DNA of 43,405 nucleotides from Anaerolineae bacterium (lineage in GTDB: Bacteria; Chloroflexota; Anaerolineae; J036; Brachytrichaceae). The position numbers were made by a program, and so were the translations under genes. The notes below the pieces were generated by a model that worked only from the letters and a program-made list of their open reading frames with translations, did no database searches and had not been told where the DNA came from. Below are positions 8,308-19,697 of this stretch, one piece after another; within the stretch, counting starts at the first letter, position 1; every line of letters begins with the position of its first letter. Location of the stretch: positions 1 through 43,405 of the forward strand of contig JAHBAL020000315.1 of assembly GCA_018500105.2 (NCBI GenBank), read 5' to 3'.

Positions 8308-9237
8308 ATGACAAACGTCAAAATCATGCTCATTTTGAGCGAAAACTGGACGATCTGTCCGCCCAATCAGTTGCACACCTTGGTTGATTGGGCTGTGATG
8401 GCTGAAGCCTGTGGCATTGACGCAGTCATGATCAGCGAACATATCGCAATGGGGCCGAGTGCCGGCAGTGCCGGGCGAATGTCGAACCCGCGCATGTATG
8501 CATTGCCCGGCAACCAAGACCCCGAAACCGCATGGCCTAGCTCACTCGTGCTACTCAGCGCCATCGCAGCCCGCACCTCGCGATTGCGGCTCTTTGCTGG
8601 CGCAATCATCGCCCCATTGCGACATCCAGTCCATTTGGCAAAAGAACTCGCCACGCTCGACTTACTCTCGCAAGGCCGACTCATTGTGCAGCCGACGGTC
8701 AGTTGGCACAAAGATGAGTTTGATGCGCTCGGCGTGCCATTCCACAAACGCGGCGATTTGCTCGACGAGCATTTGGCGGCGTGGCGCGTGTTGTGGACAC
8801 AAACCCCAGCCTCATTTCAGGGCAAGTACTATTCATTTAAGGATGTGTATCTTGAGCCAAAACCCTATCGCAGCGGTGGGCCGATCTTGTGGTTTGGCGG
8901 GCAAGAACTAACCCCACGTGTGATGCAGCGCTTGGTGAAATATGGGCATGGGTTTCACCCGTTAGGGCCGCCATCGGCTGAAGCATTAAGCAGTTTGGCG
9001 CAAGCCTTGCGAGAAAACGGGCGTGATATTAGCGAAATTGAGATGGTAGGCGGCATTCGTGCCACCTTTACCCATGACGACAAACCCGCAGATTTTGAAC
9101 AAGCCCTGCACTCTATCCCGCCCCAAATTGAGAAGGGATTCACCACTATCTGCATCAAACCGAATCAGTTTATTGACGATGCAAATGAAATGCGGCGTTT
9201 TTGCGAACACGCAGTGCAGCGTTTTAACACGCTGTGA
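8308..9237 (+). CDS. LLM-class flavin- or F420-dependent monooxygenase/oxidoreductase
   Basis: This 309-residue protein is a luciferase-like TIM-barrel enzyme that uses reduced FMN or F420. The pattern W-A-x-x-A-E-x-x-G-I-D-A-V-M-I-S-E-H (about residues 29-46), LRLFAGAIIAPLRHPVHLAK and the C-terminal substrate-loop strand GGPILWFGG are typical. Spacing of GRLIVQPTVSW is close to the F420-type subfamily, but the cofactor cannot be settled from sequence reading. It begins three bases after the P450 stop, and a second oxygenase beside a P450 suggests successive oxidations of one substrate. Related enzymes cleave C-S or C-N bonds or oxidise heterocycles. Confidence 0.87.
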   Translation: MTNVKIMLILSENWTICPPNQLHTLVDWAVMAEACGIDAVMISEHIAMGPSAGSAGRMSNPRMYALPGNQDPETAWPSSLVLLSAIAARTSRLRLFAGAIIAPLRHPVHLAKELATLDLLSQGRLIVQPTVSWHKDEFDALGVPFHKRGDLLDEHLAAWRVLWTQTPASFQGKYYSFKDVYLEPKPYRSGGPILWFGGQELTPRVMQRLVKYGHGFHPLGPPSAEALSSLAQALRENGRDISEIEMVGGIRATFTHDDKPADFEQALHSIPPQIEKGFTTICIKPNQFIDDANEMRRFCEHAVQRFNTL

Positions 9238-9263
9238 TCAACTCCGCTAACATTGGCAACATT

Positions 9264-10340
9264 ATGAGCAACGTAAAAACACTCATTGACCGATATATCA
9301 ACAAAGGACACTTCGCAGGCGCAGCGGTCATCGCCAGCAAAGATGGTGTGTGCAAGGTCGAGCATTATGCAGGCAATGCCGCGCCCAATTTAGCGGCTGG
9401 CCCCGATGTGCTATGGCCGATCGCGTCTATCTCAAAAATATTTAGCGTCTCGATGGTGATGCGGCTGGTTGAGCAAGGCGAATTGACGCTCAACACCCTC
9501 GTTCATCAGGTCTTGCCACGCTTTACCGGCGACGGGCGCGAGCGGGTGCGGCTGCGGCATTTGCTCACCCACACCTCTGGCATCATCTACGAATCGCCCG
9601 CGATGGAAGCGCGTCTAATCGCCCAAACGCCGATGTCAGCGTTGATTGACGAGGCCATGACCGCGCCATTGCTGTTTGCGCCCGGCAGTTCGTTGGCCTA
9701 CGCCGATTACAACACGCTGCTGGCGGGGCACATGGCCGAGGTTGTCACCGGGCGCAGCTTTGCCGATTTGGTGCGTGAATGGGTGATTGAGCCAATGAAC
9801 TTGCGCAACACCTTCATGCCGCCGCCTGCCAGCGAGCTGGGGCGCATCGCCAAAGTGCGGGCGGTGATGGCCGAAGGCACAGATGGCGCAATGTATAACT
9901 CGGCCTATGCCTTGGGCTTGGGGCATCCGGCCTTTGGCACGGTAGCCACAGTGCGTGACCTTTGGCAATTCGCCCAGCATTTCGCGCCCAACGGCCCACG
10001 CATTCACAGCGAAGCCACCATCCGCGCCATGACAACCGACCAAGCCGGTGGGGTGCTTGGGCAACACATCTCGCTTGCTGGAACCCCGCCGAATGGTCGC
10101 GTACCTTGGGGCTTGGGTTGGGGGCTGCAAACCATTGACACCCCGGCCCTGTTTTGCGACCTCGCCTCACACCGCACCTTCGGGCATGGCGGCGCCAGCG
10201 GTTGCCAATTGGTGATTGACCCAGCCGAAAATATCATCATCGCCGTCTTTAGCAATACCCACGTGCGCATTGGCCGCGACATGTGGTATCGGCAGTTGCA
10301 ATCCATGATCAATGCGTGTTATGCGCAGTGTATGAATTAA
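9264..10340 (+). CDS. Serine hydrolase, beta-lactamase/esterase family (class C type)
   Basis: This 358-residue protein belongs to the beta-lactamase-like serine hydrolases, which act as esterases, amidases or peptidases. The nucleophile and base are in SISK (Ser55-Lys58), the second motif is in YADYN, and the third is HGGASG near the C-terminus. The ATG at 9264 is preferred; an in-frame GTG at 9234 overlaps the previous stop and adds a non-conserved stretch. No signal peptide is visible, which argues for a cytosolic esterase or amidase rather than antibiotic resistance. In this cluster it could open a lactone, ester, amide or lactam made by the oxygenases. That role is inference. Confidence 0.88.
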   Translation: MSNVKTLIDRYINKGHFAGAAVIASKDGVCKVEHYAGNAAPNLAAGPDVLWPIASISKIFSVSMVMRLVEQGELTLNTLVHQVLPRFTGDGRERVRLRHLLTHTSGIIYESPAMEARLIAQTPMSALIDEAMTAPLLFAPGSSLAYADYNTLLAGHMAEVVTGRSFADLVREWVIEPMNLRNTFMPPPASELGRIAKVRAVMAEGTDGAMYNSAYALGLGHPAFGTVATVRDLWQFAQHFAPNGPRIHSEATIRAMTTDQAGGVLGQHISLAGTPPNGRVPWGLGWGLQTIDTPALFCDLASHRTFGHGGASGCQLVIDPAENIIIAVFSNTHVRIGRDMWYRQLQSMINACYAQCMN

Positions 10341-10354
10341 ACGAATTAAAAATT

Positions 10355-11161
10355 ATGTCTCTCAAAGGTTTTACATTTCCCCTATCGCCAGACGGGCGCG
10401 CTGGCATTGTGCCGCCACCGCCTTGGCATTATTCCGGCGACTTTCTGCTCGTCGAATATCGCACCAACCCCGACAATGTTATCGCGCTGCTGCCGCCAGA
10501 GCTAGAGCCAGCCGACGATCCGGGCGCAGTGGCGGCCATTTTTGCTGATTGGCAATCGTGTTCGGCAGATTATCACGAACTGGTTGACCCAATTCAGTGC
10601 CAATACAAGGAGTTTTTCTTGGTGGTTGGCGGCAAATACAAAGGCCAGCCGGTCAGCCGCTGCGTCTATATCTGGGTAGATAAAGATTTCGCCATGTTCC
10701 GAGGCTATATTCAAGGCTTCCCGAAAAAGCATGGCAGCATCCACATTACCCGCGTGTTCCCCACCGGCAAAGCCAGCCCGCAAATTGCGCCGGGCGGGCG
10801 CTTCGGGGCCACCTGCACCGCCAACGACCGCCAAATCGCCAGAGCCACCGTGACACTGCGCCAAGTGAGCAAGGACGGACCAAAGGTCAACGCCCCGCCG
10901 ATGTATAACACGCGCCATTTCCCCGCTGCGGCTGGGCTGCAACCCAGTGTGCATGAGCTGGTGCGATCGGGCGGCTACGACCGCTATTTCACCGAATGCT
11001 GGGAAGGCGACGCCGATTTGCGGCTATATGACGACACCATCGAAGACCTGCAAGCCATCGCGCCCAAAGAGATCATCAAAGGCTTCCGTTTCAGCTTTGG
11101 CTATACGGTAGATGGCGTCACGGTCGTGCAACCGCACGACAAGGAGATTCCGGTTCGATGA
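10355..11161 (+). CDS. Acetoacetate decarboxylase family protein
   Basis: This 268-residue protein has the acetoacetate decarboxylase fold, in which a lysine forms a Schiff base with a keto acid. The catalytic and neighbouring lysines are in GFPKK (124-125), the hallmark of the family, preceded by DKDFAMFRGYI. The ATG at 10355 is chosen because the frame upstream of it overlaps the serine hydrolase. Its stop overlaps the start of the next gene (ATGA), so the two are coupled. Family members also act as aldolases or dehydratases on larger keto acids, so decarboxylation is likely but not certain. It may process a ring-cleavage product. Confidence 0.87.
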   Translation: MSLKGFTFPLSPDGRAGIVPPPPWHYSGDFLLVEYRTNPDNVIALLPPELEPADDPGAVAAIFADWQSCSADYHELVDPIQCQYKEFFLVVGGKYKGQPVSRCVYIWVDKDFAMFRGYIQGFPKKHGSIHITRVFPTGKASPQIAPGGRFGATCTANDRQIARATVTLRQVSKDGPKVNAPPMYNTRHFPAAAGLQPSVHELVRSGGYDRYFTECWEGDADLRLYDDTIEDLQAIAPKEIIKGFRFSFGYTVDGVTVVQPHDKEIPVR

Positions 11162-12018
11162 GACACGCACGCATTTTATTGAATGGGCAAGTATTGGCCG
11201 GAGTCGCCAGCAACGATGGCGCGAGCATCCAGCTCGAAAATGGGCAAAGCATCGCCAGCGATAGCGCCCAATTTTTGTCGCCCATCATGCCCGGCAAAAT
11301 TATCGCCTGTCACCTTAGCTTTAAAAGCCGCTGTATCGAATACAAAATGAAGCGCATCCCCGATGTGCCATCCTACTTCATGAAGCCGCCCTCATCCGTG
11401 TCGCATCATCGCGCCACCGTTGCCCGCCCGCGTGGCTGCAAATTTTTAAACTACGAAGGCGAAATCGGGGTGGTGATCGGCAAACGGTGCAGCAACGTGT
11501 CCATTGCCGAGGCGCTTAATTACGTGCGGGGCTATGTCGTGGTCAATGATTGGGGCATTCACGATTTCCGACACGCCGATCGCGGCTCGATGTTGCGGGT
11601 CAAGGGTCAAGACGGCTTTTGCCCAATCGGCCCATTCCTAACCGACGCCGCCGACATTGACCCGAACGACCTCATGTTGCGCACTTATGTTAATGGCAAA
11701 GTCGTGCAAGAGGCACATACAGGAACCGACATGCTCTTTTCGGCGGCCTACCAAGTTGCCGACCTCGCTCGATTGATCACCCTCGAACCCGGCGATTTAA
11801 TCTTGACGGGCACACCCGCCAACTCGCGCCCGGTCAATATTGGCGATGTGGTTGAGGTTGAGGCCAGCGGCATCGGTCGCCTGACCAACACCATCGTCGA
11901 GCTTGATCGCGCGCTCGTCGCTGTCGGCGACCCGCCTATGGTCTCGGCCAACACGTTGCACGTGGCGCTCGCCATGCCCGAAGATGAAGCCGAGCAGCGC
12001 GTAGGTGAGTATCGCTAA
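11158..12018 (+). CDS. Fumarylacetoacetate hydrolase family protein (HpaG-like isomerase/decarboxylase)
   Basis: This 286-residue protein has an N-terminal extension of about 90 residues and a C-terminal FAH domain. Metal ligands are seen in NYEGEIGVVIG (Glu100, Glu102) and VVNDWGIHDF (Asp131), followed by KGQDGFCPIGPFL, which is typical of the 2-hydroxyhepta-2,4-diene-1,7-dioate isomerase/decarboxylase branch. LEPGDLILTGTP near residue 215 is the family's signature strand. The start overlaps the previous stop by four bases. Together with the dioxygenase that follows and the HpaE-like dehydrogenase it makes up three of the enzymes of homoprotocatechuate-type meta-cleavage. FAH enzymes are diverse, so the exact substrate is open. 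Confidence 0.9.
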   Translation: MRHARILLNGQVLAGVASNDGASIQLENGQSIASDSAQFLSPIMPGKIIACHLSFKSRCIEYKMKRIPDVPSYFMKPPSSVSHHRATVARPRGCKFLNYEGEIGVVIGKRCSNVSIAEALNYVRGYVVVNDWGIHDFRHADRGSMLRVKGQDGFCPIGPFLTDAADIDPNDLMLRTYVNGKVVQEAHTGTDMLFSAAYQVADLARLITLEPGDLILTGTPANSRPVNIGDVVEVEASGIGRLTNTIVELDRALVAVGDPPMVSANTLHVALAMPEDEAEQRVGEYR

Positions 12019-12027
12019 ATCGTTATT

Positions 12028-12975
12028 ATGACAACTCAAGCACATACCCCAAAATTTTGTGTCAACCTACATCATGTCTCGCTCAAGGTGGCTAATTTGC
12101 GCGAAGCGTATGATCGCTATTGCTTGTTGCTCGGCCTACACGGCGAACTAAGCGACGATATGGCGCTGCTGCGCTGTATGCACGAAGACTATTGCGTCAT
12201 TTTACAGCCGTGTGGCCCCAACGATAAGGCATCGCTTGACTACGTGGCGTATGAATTGGCCTCTGGCATCCGCCTTGCTGAAGCCCAAAGCACACTTGCC
12301 GCACGCGGGGCCAACGCCGAGATCATTGACGTGCCGATCAACAGCAAAGGCTTATTGCTCAATGACCCTGACGGCAATCGCGTGGTGCTGATCGAACGGC
12401 GCATCCCCGCCGACCGTCGGCCACCCATTATGATCCCGACCAGCACGCTCAAAGGGTATCATCCGCGCCGATTGGGGCACATGAATTATCTGACTGCCGA
12501 CGTGCCGCGTATTTCAAACTGGTATAAAGATGTGTTGGGATTCCGCATCACCGATTGGATCGGCGAGGGCGCGGTCTGGATGCACATTGACCCCCGCCAT
12601 CATGTGTTGGCCTTTTTAGACAAAGGCTATTCACATGTGCATCACATGGCCTTCGATCTGGTGGACTGGGGCGAAATGCGTTTGGCGCTCGATCACATCG
12701 CCAAACATGGGCGTTGGGTGACGTGGGGGCCACTGCGTCACGGTATGGCGCAAAACTTGGCGACCTATTGGCGCATGTATGAAGAAGATATCTTCGTTGA
12801 ACTGTGCACCGACATGCAAATACTCGATGAAGATCATCAACCAACCGCGCATCCCGATAACGCCTACTCATCAAACACATGGGGCATCTTGCCCCCACGC
12901 TCCTATTTTCGCTTCGACCCCGTCTCTATCGAGAAAGAGCGCGAAAGCGCTTATTCGTATCTTGAAGTGGCTTAA
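12028..12975 (+). CDS. Extradiol ring-cleavage dioxygenase, VOC family (HpaD-like)
   Basis: This 315-residue protein has two glyoxalase-like modules, roughly 10-125 and 147-265, the layout of type I extradiol dioxygenases that open catechols next to the hydroxyls. The iron ligands expected for the family are visible in the C-terminal module: His151 in RRLGHMNYLT, His206 in HVHHMAFDLVDW and Glu258 in DIFVELCTD. It begins nine bases after the FAH-family stop and is the last gene of the + strand block. Homoprotocatechuate 2,3-dioxygenase is the closest named relative I can recall. Pairing with HpaE- and HpaG-like enzymes supports cleavage of a catechol, though other catechols are possible. Confidence 0.9.
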   Translation: MTTQAHTPKFCVNLHHVSLKVANLREAYDRYCLLLGLHGELSDDMALLRCMHEDYCVILQPCGPNDKASLDYVAYELASGIRLAEAQSTLAARGANAEIIDVPINSKGLLLNDPDGNRVVLIERRIPADRRPPIMIPTSTLKGYHPRRLGHMNYLTADVPRISNWYKDVLGFRITDWIGEGAVWMHIDPRHHVLAFLDKGYSHVHHMAFDLVDWGEMRLALDHIAKHGRWVTWGPLRHGMAQNLATYWRMYEEDIFVELCTDMQILDEDHQPTAHPDNAYSSNTWGILPPRSYFRFDPVSIEKERESAYSYLEVA

Positions 12976-13004
12976 CTTGAGCGCAGATCAAAAGTGTGGT
13001 TTTC

Positions 13005-13059
13005 GCCGATCTCATTATCCCCTCTCAATCTACGCTTGAGAAGGGATAGTGAGATCAGT
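13005..13059. repeat. Palindromic element, copy C (degraded, inverted)
   Basis: The left arm GCCGATCTCATTATCC and the right arm with GGATAGTGAGATC flank a TAC loop, as in copies A and B, with several mismatches. The conserved flank (GAAAACC...) lies on its left side, so this copy is in the opposite orientation, right after the dioxygenase stop. Confidence 0.85.
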
Positions 13060-13110
13060 ATTTCCTAAAATCTCCCTCACCAAATGCAGTGTGGTCGGAA
13101 GGTGTAAAAC

Positions 13111-13148
13111 AAACAAGCCCCTGATAGATCACTATCAGGGGCTTGTTT
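13111..13148. terminator. Bidirectional terminator between dioxygenase and atpC
   Basis: Perfect 17-base arms (13111-13127 and 13132-13148) around a 4-base loop. The stem begins AAACAAGCCCC and ends GGGGCTTGTTT, followed on the + strand by TTA; on the - strand A/T bases also flank it. It lies 12 bases past the atpC stop and should end the energy operon, and can also stop reading from the catabolic side. Confidence 0.85.
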
Positions 13149-13160
13149 TAACGCTTAACG

Positions 13161-15742
<2,582 letters not shown>

Positions 15743-15743
<1 letters not shown>

Positions 15744-17284
15744 TAACTGTAAAGTTTCTTCACGTCGTCTGCCGTCGCCGTCAAGATGGCTTCAACATCG
15801 GGTGAAATAATCTTCTTCGTGCGGATAGTTTCGAGCGGGTTGGCCTTAACAGCGCGCAATTGATTAATAAAGCTGTCAGCAAAGTCAGCCAATTTATCCA
15901 ATGCAACGCTATCCATATAGCCCTTTTGACCCAACCAAATTTGTGCCACTTGCTCTTCGAGCGTCAGCGGGGCATATTGTGGTTGGCGAAGCAACATCGT
16001 CATCGCCTTACCGCGATCCAAACGGCGGCGGGTATCGGCATCCAACGAATCTGCACCGAATTGGGCAAATGCAGCCAACTCACGATATTGCGCAAGGTCG
16101 AGCTTGAGCTTGCCAGCCACTTGCTTCATGGCCTTCGTTTGGGCATCGCCGCCTACGCGCGACACCGACAAACCAACCGAAATCGCGGGGCGGTTGCCTG
16201 CGTTAAATTGGTCGGGGTCTAAGAATATCTGACCATCGGTGATCGAAATCACATTGGTCGGAATATAGGCCGAGATGTCGTTGGCTTGCGTCTCAATCAC
16301 AGGCAAAGCGGTCAACGAACCGCCGCCGAGTGAATCCTTCATACGCGCGGCGCGTTCAAGCAAACGGCTGTGCAGATAGAAAATATCGCCCGGATATGCT
16401 TCGCGGCCTGAGGGGCGGCGCAACAAGAGCGAAAGTTGGCGATATGCCCAAGCGTGCTTGGTCAAGTCGTCATAAATAATCAATACATCTTCGCCGCGAT
16501 CCATGAAATATTCGCCCAAAGCACAAGCGGTGAATGGGGCAAGATATTGCAAGCTGGCGGTGTCAGAAGCAGACGCTGTAACAATAATCGAAGAGGCCAT
16601 TGCGCCAGCTTCGGTCAATTTGCTGACAACTTGTGCAATCTTTGAGGCTTTTTGGCCGATCGCGACATAGATGCTGATCACGCGCTTCTCACCAGACAAC
16701 AACTTCTGGTTGAGGTTATGTTGGTTGATCATGGCATCTACAGCCAAGGCTGTCTTGCCTGTGCCACGGTCACCAATAATCAATTCGCGTTGCCCGCGGC
16801 CCACCGGAACCAAAGCATCAATGACTTTAATCCCAGTTTGCAAGGGTGTGCGCACGTCTTGACGCTTAATCACGCCCGGTGCGATCTTCTCGACCAGCAT
16901 GTTCTGCGTATCAGCATTCTTCACGATGGGCAAGCCATTGTCAACTGGCTGTAGAAGCGCATTTGTGACGCGGCCAATGAGTTGGGGTGAACAACTCACC
17001 GACAAAATTTGGCCAGTCGCTTCAACCGTCTCACCCGTCTTAATGTGGGTGATTTCGCCAAGTGAAACAATGTCAACTTGTTCTTCTTTAAGGTTGAACA
17101 CGACGCCCGGAACATTGCCGGGCAACATAATAATTTCACCCATCTTGGCGTCAGACAGGCCATTGGCGACAATAACACCGTCGCCTGCTACCGTGATCTT
17201 GCCCGTGCTTTTAAATTGGGGTTGATCCGACGCCTGTTTGATCTGCGCCAAAATGTCTTGAGTGATCTGATCAATATTAAGCAT
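15743..17284 (-). CDS. atpA: F1F0 ATP synthase alpha subunit
   Basis: This 513-residue subunit forms the non-catalytic nucleotide sites of F1. The P-loop is GDRGTGKT (171-178); Gly replaces the Gln found in most alpha subunits (GDRQTGKT). Other conserved parts include the Arg-finger region [35 protein letters not shown] and [14 protein letters not shown]. The N-terminal residues 1-25, which in other species bind delta, are present, of interest because delta itself is so short here. It overlaps atpH by eight bases. Confidence 0.98.
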
Positions 17285-17603
17285 AGATCTTCTTTAACCT
17301 ATTCTGCACAGACAAATCCAAGACTCTGTCGCCATGAACAATCTTGAGACCGCCAATCAGTTCTGGATTGACCTTAAATTGAATTTCGCCCGAACGCTCC
17401 AAATCGGCGACTGAATTGATAACAGATTGTTTATCGGCATCAGACAACTGAATAGAGGATTCGACCACTAGCTCTGGCAATTTCGAACCAAGTTGCTTTT
17501 GCAACAAGGCGACAACTTCTGGCAGCAAATGGCGCTTGCCAGCGTTGTCAAGATAACGTAAAAAGCCAGCAGCAATGGACGCAATTTCGGTGTTTTCGCT
17601 CAT
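17277..17603 (-). CDS. atpH: F1F0 ATP synthase delta subunit, unusually short
   Basis: Delta (OSCP) ties the top of F1 to the b-subunit stator. Here it has only 108 residues against about 175-180 normally. The C-terminal domain is clear: FKVNPELIGGLKI-HGDRVLDLSVQNRL. The N-terminus, FLRYLDNAGKRHLLPEVVALL, matches the last helices of the usual N-terminal six-helix bundle, so helices 1-4 seem absent. The start overlaps the atpF stop (ATGA), which leaves no room for a longer version, and the frame is clean, so it looks like a compact form rather than a broken gene. How it grips alpha is unclear. Confidence 0.88.
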   Translation of the reverse strand: MSENTEIASIAAGFLRYLDNAGKRHLLPEVVALLQKQLGSKLPELVVESSIQLSDADKQSVINSVADLERSGEIQFKVNPELIGGLKIVHGDRVLDLSVQNRLKKIYA

Positions 17604-18103
17604 GACTTACTCTGCTTGAGTGATTCCAAGCTCGCCTTAATCTGCTCTTGCTGCCATTGAGGATCTGATGCCTTTTCTGACAACAACTGCTGAACGATTG
17701 ATTGAGCGAGGGTTTTGGCATGCTTTGAAACTTCGGCTTCAGCAGCTACTTTTTCTTGCTCAATGCGCTTTTGGGCGGTGGCAAATTCTGCATCAGCAGC
17801 ATCTTTTGCCTTAGCAACCAATTCAGCCTTAGTAGAAGCAGCCGCATCTTTAGCATCCAGCATCATTTTCTGGACTTCTTCAGCAACCTTCTTTTGAGCA
17901 GCTTTTTGTTCTTGCTCAAAGGCTTGCAACCGATGCTCAATTTCCGTTTTATCGGCTAAAGTTTTGCTCACTGCCGCAGATCGCTCTTCGAGCGCGCCTC
18001 TAATTTGTGAGAACAGAAATCGGTTCAACACGTAATAGAGGAGGCCAAAGCTGATCGCCTGCGCCAGCATCAAAACGGGGTTAATACCTAACGATTCCAA
18101 CAT
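17600..18103 (-). CDS. atpF: F1F0 ATP synthase b subunit
   Basis: This 167-residue stator protein has one N-terminal membrane helix (about residues 8-30, VLMLAQAISFGLLYYVLNRFL) and a long charged, Ala-rich helix expected to dimerise as a coiled coil. It sits 23 bases after atpE and overlaps atpH. Only one b gene is present, so the stator is probably a b homodimer. Its length is normal. Confidence 0.94.
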   Translation of the reverse strand: MLESLGINPVLMLAQAISFGLLYYVLNRFLFSQIRGALEERSAAVSKTLADKTEIEHRLQAFEQEQKAAQKKVAEEVQKMMLDAKDAAASTKAELVAKAKDAADAEFATAQKRIEQEKVAAEAEVSKHAKTLAQSIVQQLLSEKASDPQWQQEQIKASLESLKQSKS

Positions 18104-18126
18104 GATTTACATGGAATTAGCTAAAT

Positions 18127-18351
<225 letters not shown>

Positions 18352-18392
18352 TTAGTTTATAGGTTTTGAAAATTTTAGGGGTTGTTTTTCTC

Positions 18393-19289
18393 TCAGTGAT
18401 GAGGTTCACTATTTTCAGTCTTATAGAAAAGACTCAAAAAGCTCAAAGTTAACATGGCGAATACGAACGCTTGAATAAAGCCAACGAAGAATTCAAGCAT
18501 AAGGAAGGGGAACACAATGAATCCACCTAATGCGCCATAAGCCAGTAAGTTATTACCAGTGATGATGACAAAAATACTCGCCATTGCGGTAAGAAGCACT
18601 TCACCAGCAAACACGTTACCAAATAGACGGAAACCGAAAGACAATATTTTCGAGAATTCCGATACAATTTCGAGTGGGTTCTTAAAGTGGGCGAGGTGAT
18701 GGCTCAACCCAGCAGACTTAATGCCCATCACATGGATGATGACCATCACAATGATCGCCAACGCAAACGTCGTATTCAAATCAGCATTTGCACCGCGGAA
18801 CAAAGGCACAAATACTGGCCCGTGATCATCTTTGGCATGGGAATCTTTGGCTGGTGCGGCATGGGCATCCTTGGCTGCAGGTGCTGCGTGCGCATCTTTA
18901 GCGGCTGGCTTTGCCTGTGCATCTTTAGCCGGTGCGGCATGTGTGTCTTTGGCCGGAGCGGCTGCGTGGGTCTCGTAGATACCGAGCGAACCCACACCGG
19001 GCAACACACCGAGCCAGTTCGAGGTGATGATGAACAAGAACAATGTCGCAAGAAGTGGGACAAATTTCTTGCCAGCAGCACCCATCACTTCAGTTGCCAT
19101 GCCTTCAAACATTTCGTAAACCATTTCGAAAACATGTTGAATGCCAGCAGGGATGCGCTTGAAATTACCGCCAACCACAATCGCAATCACGATCAGAAGC
19201 AGCGTGCCAATCCACGAAGTAAGAATTGAGTTTGTAACCGGAAAGGAGCCGAGGTTGAATAATAATTCAGGCTTCAGAGAAATATGCAT
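18393..19289 (-). CDS. atpB: F1F0 ATP synthase a subunit with Ala/Pro/Lys/His repeat insertion
   Basis: This 298-residue membrane subunit carries protons past the c-ring. The essential Arg is Arg221 in GFRLFGNVFAGEVL, and ANADLNTTFALAI is the conserved start of the third helix. Between NWLGVLPGVG and this helix lies an insertion of about 50 residues (about 106-157) made of repeats of the type K-D-A-H-A-A-P-A, with six histidines at near-regular spacing. By homology this loop is on the outer side of the membrane. A TATAAT also lies just before the ATG on the coding strand, so an internal leaderless promoter is possible. AGAAGG just upstream of it could instead serve as ribosome-binding site. 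Confidence 0.95.
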   Translation of the reverse strand: MHISLKPELLFNLGSFPVTNSILTSWIGTLLLIVIAIVVGGNFKRIPAGIQHVFEMVYEMFEGMATEVMGAAGKKFVPLLATLFLFIITSNWLGVLPGVGSLGIYETHAAAPAKDTHAAPAKDAQAKPAAKDAHAAPAAKDAHAAPAKDSHAKDDHGPVFVPLFRGANADLNTTFALAIIVMVIIHVMGIKSAGLSHHLAHFKNPLEIVSEFSKILSFGFRLFGNVFAGEVLLTAMASIFVIITGNNLLAYGALGGFIVFPFLMLEFFVGFIQAFVFAMLTLSFLSLFYKTENSEPHH

Positions 19290-19343
19290 TTTAGCAATTA
19301 TACCTTCTTAAATTTTTTTAACTCACCTTGCTCTCAGCAAGGA

Positions 19344-19682
19344 TCATTGTTCAGATTTAGTCACTGATGATGTGTCAGTCCTCTGCGCCGTTTGGGGTAG
19401 GTTCTTTGCCATCCAGTCTTCATGCACAGATTGTGATTTTTCATCAGCTTCAACACCAACACGATAAACAATAAACACAAGGAGTAACGAGCTGGCGGCC
19501 GCCAATAACACGGTAAACACAGGTTTTGTGTTGAACGCAGTGTCCATTAACATGCCTAAATAGACTAAACCGCCTGTCACAAAAACAACGACCAAAGCGA
19601 CGCGCAAGAACATCGGCCCGACAATTTTCGCGGGAAGAAGCTGTGCCATGCCAACTTTAGGTTGCTTTTTATTGGGTTCCAT
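19344..19682 (-). CDS. AtpI/AtpZ-like ATP synthase accessory protein
   Basis: This 112-residue protein has two membrane helices (about 24-46 and 53-76) and a polar C-terminal tail. It lies directly before atpB, where AtpI or AtpZ, which help c-ring assembly or magnesium supply, are normally encoded. The sequence itself is too variable to say which. It is the first gene after a good -10/-35 pair, so it opens the atp transcript. Confidence 0.72.
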   Translation of the reverse strand: MEPNKKQPKVGMAQLLPAKIVGPMFLRVALVVVFVTGGLVYLGMLMDTAFNTKPVFTVLLAAASSLLLVFIVYRVGVEADEKSQSVHEDWMAKNLPQTAQRTDTSSVTKSEQ

Positions 19683-19697
19683 TATTTTCGCGTTGTG

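Noticed and set aside
9264-10340. Antibiotic-resistance beta-lactamase
   Set aside because: The SxxK and HxG motifs are shared by esterases and amidases; there is no signal peptide, and the setting is catabolic.
18687-19229. 180-residue open frame opposite atpB
   Set aside because: It mirrors the repeat insertion of atpB and is a by-product of that sequence.
19326-19342. 7-bp hairpin between atpI-like gene and atpB as a terminator
   Set aside because: The stem is short and on the transcribed strand is followed by A-rich sequence, not a T-run.
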